Assembly (NCBI GenBank): GCA_019649035.1
Contig: BMAT01002343.1
Coordinates: forward strand, 244,598 to 266,066
Source of the DNA: Elysia marginata
Lineage: Eukaryota; Mollusca; Gastropoda; Plakobranchidae
Direction of reading: 5' to 3'
DNA length: 21,469 nt
The notes under the pieces are model-generated. The model searched no databases, was not told the DNA's origin, and was given only the letters and a program-made list of their open reading frames with translations. Made by a program: the position numbers and the translations under genes. Below, piece by piece: positions 11,035 through 20,000 of the stretch (position 1 is the first letter of the stretch; each line of letters starts with the position of its first letter).

Positions 11035-14000
11035 TAACCTTTCAGTGTGCCCACCAAAACGACCCGATTCTTCACCGTAATGAACAAGGAGCTTGGGATA
11101 ATTTTAAGTCATCTTATCGTGTTAGTTGGGTGACTCATAAGACTCATCAAGCTGGACGTTGGCACAATTATAACAATTCGTTTTTTAATTGTAATGAAAA
11201 AAAAATATAAATTTATAATTTTAATTTTAAGTAATCAGAACCTTAAAACTAGCCAAGTCTGTGCCTAACCATTGTGCTTGGATACGTCATCATACCATTA
11301 AAAAAATTAACAATTACCATGAGGTCATTGCGTGCTGTGCTTTAACCTCGATTTGTTTCTAAAATTAGGACCTATGTTGATTACACATGACGGAAATGAC
11401 CCAATTTTTAAGCTTAAACAATCTAGTCGGTTCAGGTCGTTTCCGTCTAGGTGACACAAAGCCTTAACCTGCGTCACATCATGAATAGCTCTTGCTATAA
11501 TACCTTTGTCATTCTTATTTCTGTAACCAAGCAACCAACCTTCCTTGTCAAGAAAGTCAAGCCTTTTTTTTTTTTTGCTTTAAGTCAGTAAATGACAGTT
11601 GTAGAAAAAAATTGATCCAAAAAGTGACTTATATAAAACTTGAAATTTTAAAGCTAAAGACCTGTTAAAATTTTTCATATTCTAAGGTTATTTTTCCGGT
11701 CACAGATGAACTCATTAATTCATGTAAAACTACTACAGAAAAAAATCTGTAAACCTGAAACAATTTTGACTTTACGTTCAGGGGTTACGAAAAAATCATT
11801 TTGTATCAATTATGCTTATTTTATGATAAGGAGAATGAACAGGAAAAAAAGTTTTTTTTCAGCCTAAGGTTTATATCCAATGCGTAATTTATCGCCAGCC
11901 TAGGTGTTGCGGACAAATTGAACTGTCCTTTTCCTACTCAAATTTATCTATAAAGGGAAGCTCCCACTTTTAACCCAGGTTTTACCTAGAAAAGTGACCT
12001 GTTTATTTTCCGCTCAATTCTTATAGAAAACAGAGATCTTTCCATCTTTAACCCAAGCCCTACCGCTCAAAGTATCCATTCTAGTTTCCACCCCAATCAA
12101 AGGTATCTACAAGAGAGACCTTTTCTACCTTCTGCTTAATATTACTTACATGAGCAAGCCCTCTTCTTTCCAGGCATGCTTTACCTACGAAATAGACCTT
12201 TCCAATTACTGCCTGAACCTGACAGTGGTACCAACGTAAGCAAACCTAGCACTCTCCCTCTAACCCTTACCGATATTAACAATGATCTCTCCATCTTTCA
12301 CATGAATCTCGCCCTCCTTCCTATCTATGCTATGAAGAGATGAGAGCTCCTTCTTACTTCTAAGTAGCCCTAAAAGTGCACTTTTTCTACTTTCTATCTA
12401 AGACGTAAATAATGATGTTCTCCTTCTCCATTGAAGTTTTAGAGTAAGGAGGTCCTTCTCAGCCATGAAGAATAAAGAGCTTCTTTTACACTTCATCTAA
12501 GCCATAAAGAATAAAAAGTCTCTTCTATTTCCCATGGAAGTCATAAAGAGTACAAAGCTCCTATTATCTTTCATATAAGCCGTAAAAAGTCCATTCTACT
12601 TTTCATCGAGGAGTGTCTATTTTTTTTTAATCTAAACCTAGATGAATAAAGTGCCCCGCTCCCCCCTCCTTCGCCCTACACACACACACACCTTCCACCC
12701 AAGCCTTACCGACAACAGTGACCCCGGCCCCGTCCTCTGCCTCCATGTCACAGAACACAACCACCGGCTCCAGGGAGGCAATGCCCTCACCGTCCAAGTC
12801 AATGTCCGCCAGTGTACTCTCCGTCAGGCCTCTTACACCCAGTTCGCTGCAAGTCCGAGCTAATGAGGATATAAAGAAGAAGGATGTGCCGAGCAATCGT
12901 TTGGACATCGTGGATTAGCACTGGGTAAAACGACCTAATTATGTCAGCAGAACTATTTTTTCTGGTCAAAGTGAATAAAAAGTCTTTGTTCAAAACAGTT
13001 TTATGCCTTTGGTTGTAAAAGTTTGGAAATGCCCTTGTATGTTTTCAGACAATTTTAACACGTGCTAGCTTGAAGGTTCAAGATTTTTTTCTAATAAAAT
13101 TGTATAGACAAACACAAAAGGGCTTCTTTTAGGCATTTATTTTCTTTGTGTGTAAATTGTCAAAAGCACGCCTTTGGTAAGGTTCTGTTTGCAGACCTCC
13201 CGGCTACAAAGACATGAAATTTGAACCTGTCAATTGAATTTTGTTTCCAGTTGTTTTGGTTTAGAAATTTTAAACTATTGTCATTATTTAATTGCAGTAG
13301 AAAGAGCCTTCCATGCGTATGCTCCAACAATTTGGAACTCCCTCCCCAACGAATTTCGGGCTATAACATCAGAACGTTTATTTAAAAAGAAAGTAGAGAT
13401 CTAGATCTATATTTGGCTTGGATCATCCTGATGTATTTTTCACCTTTATATTTTGCATGGATGAGATATGAAAGTAAAGTGTGTAAGTAATGTAATGTTA
13501 TTATGTATTTTTTTAAACTTGTAAAGTGCTTAGAGCCCGTTTCAGCATTGGGCGCCAAAATTATAAATACACTGTATTTTATTGATCATCATCTTTATTG
13601 TTATAATCATCAAATTTATTGTTATAATTATTATATTTGTTGTTATTATTATTATTATTATCATTATTATTATCATTGTTATTATTATTATTATAAATTA
13701 ATCAGCTTGTTATTCATTTTCATCTTTGTTTCACAGAAAAAAATACAGAATGGCGTTGAGAATTGATCAGAGCTTCTCAATTAAATCAATATATCCACGA
13801 TGTTAACAAGATTATGCTTCCTTGATTATTCAGATTCCAATTTAAAACATTCCACAAAAATATTTCTTTTCTTAACTTACAAGAAAGAAAATGTACGAGC
13901 TTTATCGGACTCTGTGATCAGATTAAAGTAAGTATATTACCTCTTTAAACGTCGACACCGCCAATTCAAAAAGCATGATCTGTGTTGAAACTTTCAGCTA

Positions 14001-17000
14001 GCGATCATGATTTTAATTAAGAAACCAGTTGTGTTGAAAGACTAAAAACAAGCCAGAAATTTGACCTAAAAAGTTTCTGCTTAGAGCTAATAGATACTTA
14101 GGTAATATTGGGTATGATATCAAGAGCACAAATTGTCGTTCCTGATGGCAAACTTCCCTTTAAAATCAATTGCTTCCAGGAAAAAACGGTAATTTTAAGC
14201 TCAATAATTGTCATTCCAAAATTTTTGCAATACCTAGAGGTAGACAATCGAATGTGTGGCATGCCACGGTTTCATTTGCTGGTCCATCGCACGGGTCAGT
14301 GAGATTGCCATAGGAGTCTGTATCGCACACTCTCTCCCTGTACTTGGTGCCTCCCCCACATGTTACTGTGCAGCTGGTCCACTCTGTCCATGGGAACCAG
14401 TCACCAGGAACTGCGGAAATGGACAGCAAATAAAACATAAGTCAAAATATGCCCACGTACTACAAGAAGCAATATTTTGTGCCTTTTTTATAATTATCTT
14501 AATATGCTTAATGCAACGTATAGATCAATGACATTGCTACAGGATTATTAATCCATAGATTTTACTTGATAGTAATTTCATCGAGTTCAGTTTTAGAATT
14601 ATTGAATGTACTTATATTTTGTCTTGATTCTTAGGATGTTTGTAGGAGACCATTCAAAGTAAATTGAAATGGAAATAAATAAGTTAACAAAAACTTTTAT
14701 TAGTTTTATACTAAAAAGAAGAAAAGAGGTAAGAAGCAAAAAAATTTAAAGAATGCTAAATATTTAAGCTACAACTATTTAATTTGTTACCAGGACAATC
14801 ATTCAAAATTTGGCGAGTATTTCAAATGGCTTCGATAAAAAGATTAATTTTGTGTTTAACTCTCAATTTTAAAAATATTTTAACGCTGAATAAAAATTAA
14901 TTTAACTACAAATGGTTTACGATAATAATGGTAATAAAGATCATGAATAATTATTTTCAAGTTCAACCATATGAAATTAGGATAAATTCATGGTAATAAG
15001 TTTGAAATAAAATGCTTTCAAAACCAACAACATTGCGATGCTGTTAAACAATCCAGTTATCATGCACGCTTGCAGCAAAAGTTTTAATTAGAATTCTTTC
15101 CATACAAACAAGTAACATCATAAATAATCGCATTCGCCGTCAGCCTATTGATCTTCGCAAATGGCATATTAAACAAATATAACAATGATGATAATATGCA
15201 CGTCTAGAAAACAAAACACCACATTTAGTTTATGAACTTCATAGGATGAATCACAAGACGATGATATTAGAAGAAAAAAAAACTGCATATAAATGAAAAA
15301 TAATTTACTTTGAATTATTATTGTTCTTATGCAAGATAACAATTTTTGATTAAAAAGATTGAACCATGTCCTGGTTCAAAGATAGTGGCAAGAAATTGAG
15401 CACAAAATTATGGTTCTTGGCTGCAACCAAGTGGCTTCAAAAAGGAAAGTTTTTGAAACGATAATTTGCGCTCTCATCTCATTACCAATTATGTCTTGAA
15501 AACTAGCAGGTTCTTTAAAAATAGTTTTAGAAGTTGCCGAAGAAAAAAAGGTTTATTAAATTTTGTAATAATAAAAAAAAGTCATGGGCTTATGTAAAAG
15601 ACAATCACTGTACTAATAAATTGAATAGTCTTTGAAAAAATTATTTAAGAAAAGAGATCAAAAGCAAAAACAAAATAATCATTGATATATAATGTCTTTC
15701 ATATAATACTGTAACAAACTATTCAGAGATATGTGACAGTAATGTTGGACAAACATTAAAATTGCTTTATTGTAACTTTTCAATTCGGTTTAAATTTTTA
15801 AAAATATAAAAATATAAAAATTTATCACTCATAGGAATTCAAAAGTTCAGTGAAAGAAGGCACAGCAAAACTTTTACAGTATTTTTTCCTTTAAAGACTG
15901 AAGGTTTCTTATGTAATGTTTGTGAAGATTTTCTCTGCAGCTTTGCTTTTTATGTGTGTTAAAACAATTAAAAATAAGATTTTCTTACTTAGTGTGTTAA
16001 AGTTTGTCTTGTTAAAATTCATAACCAAAAAAAATTTTCGTGAATTAAAAAACAACAAATCAATCATGCACAATTTGTCTTCTGTTTTTATATAATTGTC
16101 TTAAATTGACAAAAGCATTATTTTTATAAACCCACAAAAATATGGATTGCGGAAGAGACAACGGTCGAAAGTATGAGAAAGAAGTAAGGAGAAATTTAGA
16201 GACAAAGAGAGAGAGAGAAAATGGACTAACAGATGAACTAACACAATAGTTGATGGCCTGCATTAATTGAAATCATAATTTTAACACACATCATAAACTG
16301 TTTGACATATTCATTGGCAACGCTTACTCTTTTATCAATTTTTCGTCAGTCAATTTATCAATATTAAGTGAGGCTTTCGAAAACAAATCTGTTATATCTC
16401 TCCTCGTTAGTTCTAAAAGTGAAAAGAAAACACTACTCCATGTTTCATAAAAAATTATTGCTTAGCAATTTAAGGAGAAAGTTTATAACGAACAAAAAAT
16501 GAACCTTTTAAGCGAATAGCGCTTTAAAATTCGTACAACCTAATTTGCTCGCTAAATATTGTTAACTTCCTCAATACTTGCAATATGAATTGTTAAAGTC
16601 AAACATTGTTTAACCTCTAGATCTAAGGCTTTTTAAAACCATGCTTTTTAAAAGGCGGTTTTTGATGCAAGAAATGAAACTGCAAGAGTGTGAGCAATTC
16701 AAAATTCGGCCACACAGCATAGCACCCCCAAGGCCTTACTCGGACAAGGGTTTTCTGCACAGCTTTTGTGCTCGTGTCCTGGGCCGGTACACGGGTCGCC
16801 GCCATGTTGAGGGGGTTGACACTGCCTTGTCCGCTCACTCCGGCCACCGCCACAGGTCGTGTTGCACTCTGACCATTGACTCCAGGCTAGCCACACGCCG
16901 TCGACTGCGGGTGGGCGGGGTGGGCAGTTAAGTGACCAATTATTTTTTTTTTTAACAAAGGTAGATAGAGTGATAAAGTGTACAAATAAATAACGGCACA

Positions 17001-20000
17001 TGGACCAACGAGGTTGGTAAAGGAACATAAATCAGTTGAGTGGTTATTATAGAGAGAAGAAAGATAAATTGTCACTGCGCTGGCATACCTTATAAGCTAT
17101 ACTTACAAAAGTAAGAACCCCTGAACCTAGGTGCCAAAATTATTTACGTAGATTTGCTTAATCATTTTTTTCTTACATTTTAGAAAAAAATTTCAGGGCG
17201 TTTTAGTTAATTTATACCGTAGGATGAGCGACGGCCTTGCGAACACTGCTTATGTCAAAAAGCATAATATTTCTGAGATATGCCATTTTACTAACGCAGT
17301 GGCGAAATCACCGAGAAGAGTAAAGAGTTATGCTTTTGAGATCGTACTATAATGAAAGACTTGCACGTACACCGATCGTAGAGCTCGAAATGGAGTGGTA
17401 ACAAAGGAGAGTAATCACGAAGATAAAAAGCAGAGAAGGCAAAAAGATCTAGTGATACTTTGAAATAAAGGTGAAAAGGTATGAAAAATTGTTTAAAGTT
17501 TGTAAAAGTTAGCATCATTTTGAAAGTGTCAGCAGAGGTTTTTTTTTTAACTTGCCACCAATTGTACTATTTGATCAGATGTAATATTTCAGTATTCAAA
17601 GGCCTTGAAATTTGAGCAGTCTTTTTTCAACTGATAATGGTACGCGGTTTGGTATTAGAAAAGAATTCATAACAAGCTTTTCTATTAGTATTAGAAAAAA
17701 AAATAAAATCTGTTTTTAAGTAGCAAACCTGTATTTCTTGTTCCGGTTTTTTAAATATACAATTCTTTAACTTATTCGCATTATATTTGGAACATTTGCT
17801 AATTCTGTATTTTAAAAAAAATAGGTAAGACTTTTGAGATTGATCTTGAGTGATGATTAGAGCTCCAAGTTAACTCGATAGCGAGGCAGAAAAGATAGTG
17901 ATGCCGTAAATTTAAATATCGGAGCAGGACAAAGAATACTGTAAGAACGCGATGACCTTTAAACTGTTTTTTTTTTTCAAAATAGAAAAACATCGAGATT
18001 TGCAGAGTATACACAAATTTGAAATTTTGAAAGAAAACATTTATTCTGAAAGGAGGAAAAAAAACTACTCATTATTTACTCCCTAACATTTTGCAAGTCT
18101 CGATAAGAAACTTAAGCACTTAAATGTTTTAAAAGCTTTTTTTTTTAACCAATGATGATAGGGACATTTATTTTAATGTTGTTGATAGGGTGAATTCCTC
18201 ACTTGGACAAGGCTGAGTGTTGCAGGTCTGTGTGACATTATCTGGTCCAGCACAATCTTGTCCACCATGCTGAGGGGCCTGGCATGTCCGGCTTTTCCAC
18301 TGTTGTCCACCTCCACAGCTGACCGAGCACTCACTCCACTCTGACCAGGCCAGGTACACGCCATCCACTGTTTTGGGAACATTAGTAGATAAGACCAGAG
18401 ATATGATGAGATAAGATAAAATAAGATTCAGTTAATCAATGGCATCAATAGATTCAGTCTTTTTTATATGAGTTGGAGCGGTTTGTGCTTTGAATAAAAA
18501 AAGACAGTAAAATAATTTTTGTTAATGTAGCCGTGTATCTTATTTCTTTTTCATGTCTTGAATGCATTACAATTTTATGAATTCCATTTACATAAATTAT
18601 ACATTGTAGTTACCCTACATCAAACAGGGAAATCCAAGACCTACCATAAAGAGAGAGAAAGCTGGGACGTTTTGTTCCATGAATAGAAAAATACTTATTT
18701 GTCATCAAAATTTGTTTATTCTATCACTTTTGCCGTTTAAAGATTATATTAATTATTGACGACTTTTACATATATTTATCCTTTTTTCTTTTCAAGCAGA
18801 GTGTTAAAAACGTACTTGATGAGTAAAAAATTTACAATTGTTAATAAATCTATACAATAGAGCACAAAATCAAAATATTTGATGCACATTTATCTAAAAA
18901 AATTTCTTTCGAAACATTTGAAAAAATTGCGGTCCTGAATTTATATATCTTAAGTAAATGAATTTCATTGCTAAGGACACAAGAATGATAATTTTATATT
19001 TCGATTGACTCATTGACGTTAATAAAAAAAACCGGCTTAAACTCGCAAGTAAGTAACTGAGAATATAATAGAAAAAACAGATTTCAGATCTCGCCTATGA
19101 CATTACATTTAGTGAATAAAATAGATGTTATGTGCTTTAAAGAACTTGACATCTAAGATAACTTGAAAAACATCACATGCTAGATTATGTATAGACAAAA
19201 ACTCTCCTTTACTATTTGTTTTTAATTTGTTTAACCATTCGCAGGTAAGTAACATAAGCAATAGGGCAGCAGTTTTGAAGATAAAAAAAAGTTTCAATTG
19301 TACACTGGACTATATAGTAGAAAATGCAATTCTTTTAAATATTTCTTAAATGGAAAGATACTAAACCCTGAGTCTTGATTGTATGTTGAGATGCAGAACT
19401 TCTAAAAAAAAAACAATTTGCGTTGAAGAGAGAAACACAAAAGCATAAATCTAGAAATTCAGTTATTAAATATTATATTAAAAAAAAAACTGAAACTAGT
19501 AAAGCACCGCAAACACGAATGTCAAAACAGAGAGCCTCAAGATAAACTTTTCCGTAAAGCTCATAGTCAAATTTTTTTGGATACAAAGGGGGGAAAAGTC
19601 ACCTTTGAAAAAATAACTAAAATTATCATAACATGGTGACATTATCATCACGCGGTAGCCTTTACAAAACAAAACAATCAAAACACCCCACACGTGTAAC
19701 AATTACCACACGATTACTATCTTTTATGTAAAATAAAATGATGTTGAATTTGCAATACAAGTATATTATAAGTGATATTGTTGTTGGTTTTTGTTTTGGT
19801 TGTTTGTTTTGTGTAAACCATGGTCGAGTGCTGACAAAATATTTATCTATGCTGTATAACTTCAAGATATTGAAAAATTAATTATTGTTTCATTTCAGTT
19901 TATTATTAAAGAGAAACTTAATATGAAGTATTTCTTTTTTATAATACCATAGCATCTCAAAAAGTTTTAGGCTCACAATAGATATAGCATAAAAAAACAT

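Noticed and set aside
11965..12610. CRISPR-like array
   Set aside because: The units are degenerate and contiguous, without alternating identical repeats and unique spacers. The context is a eukaryotic intron, so it is a minisatellite.
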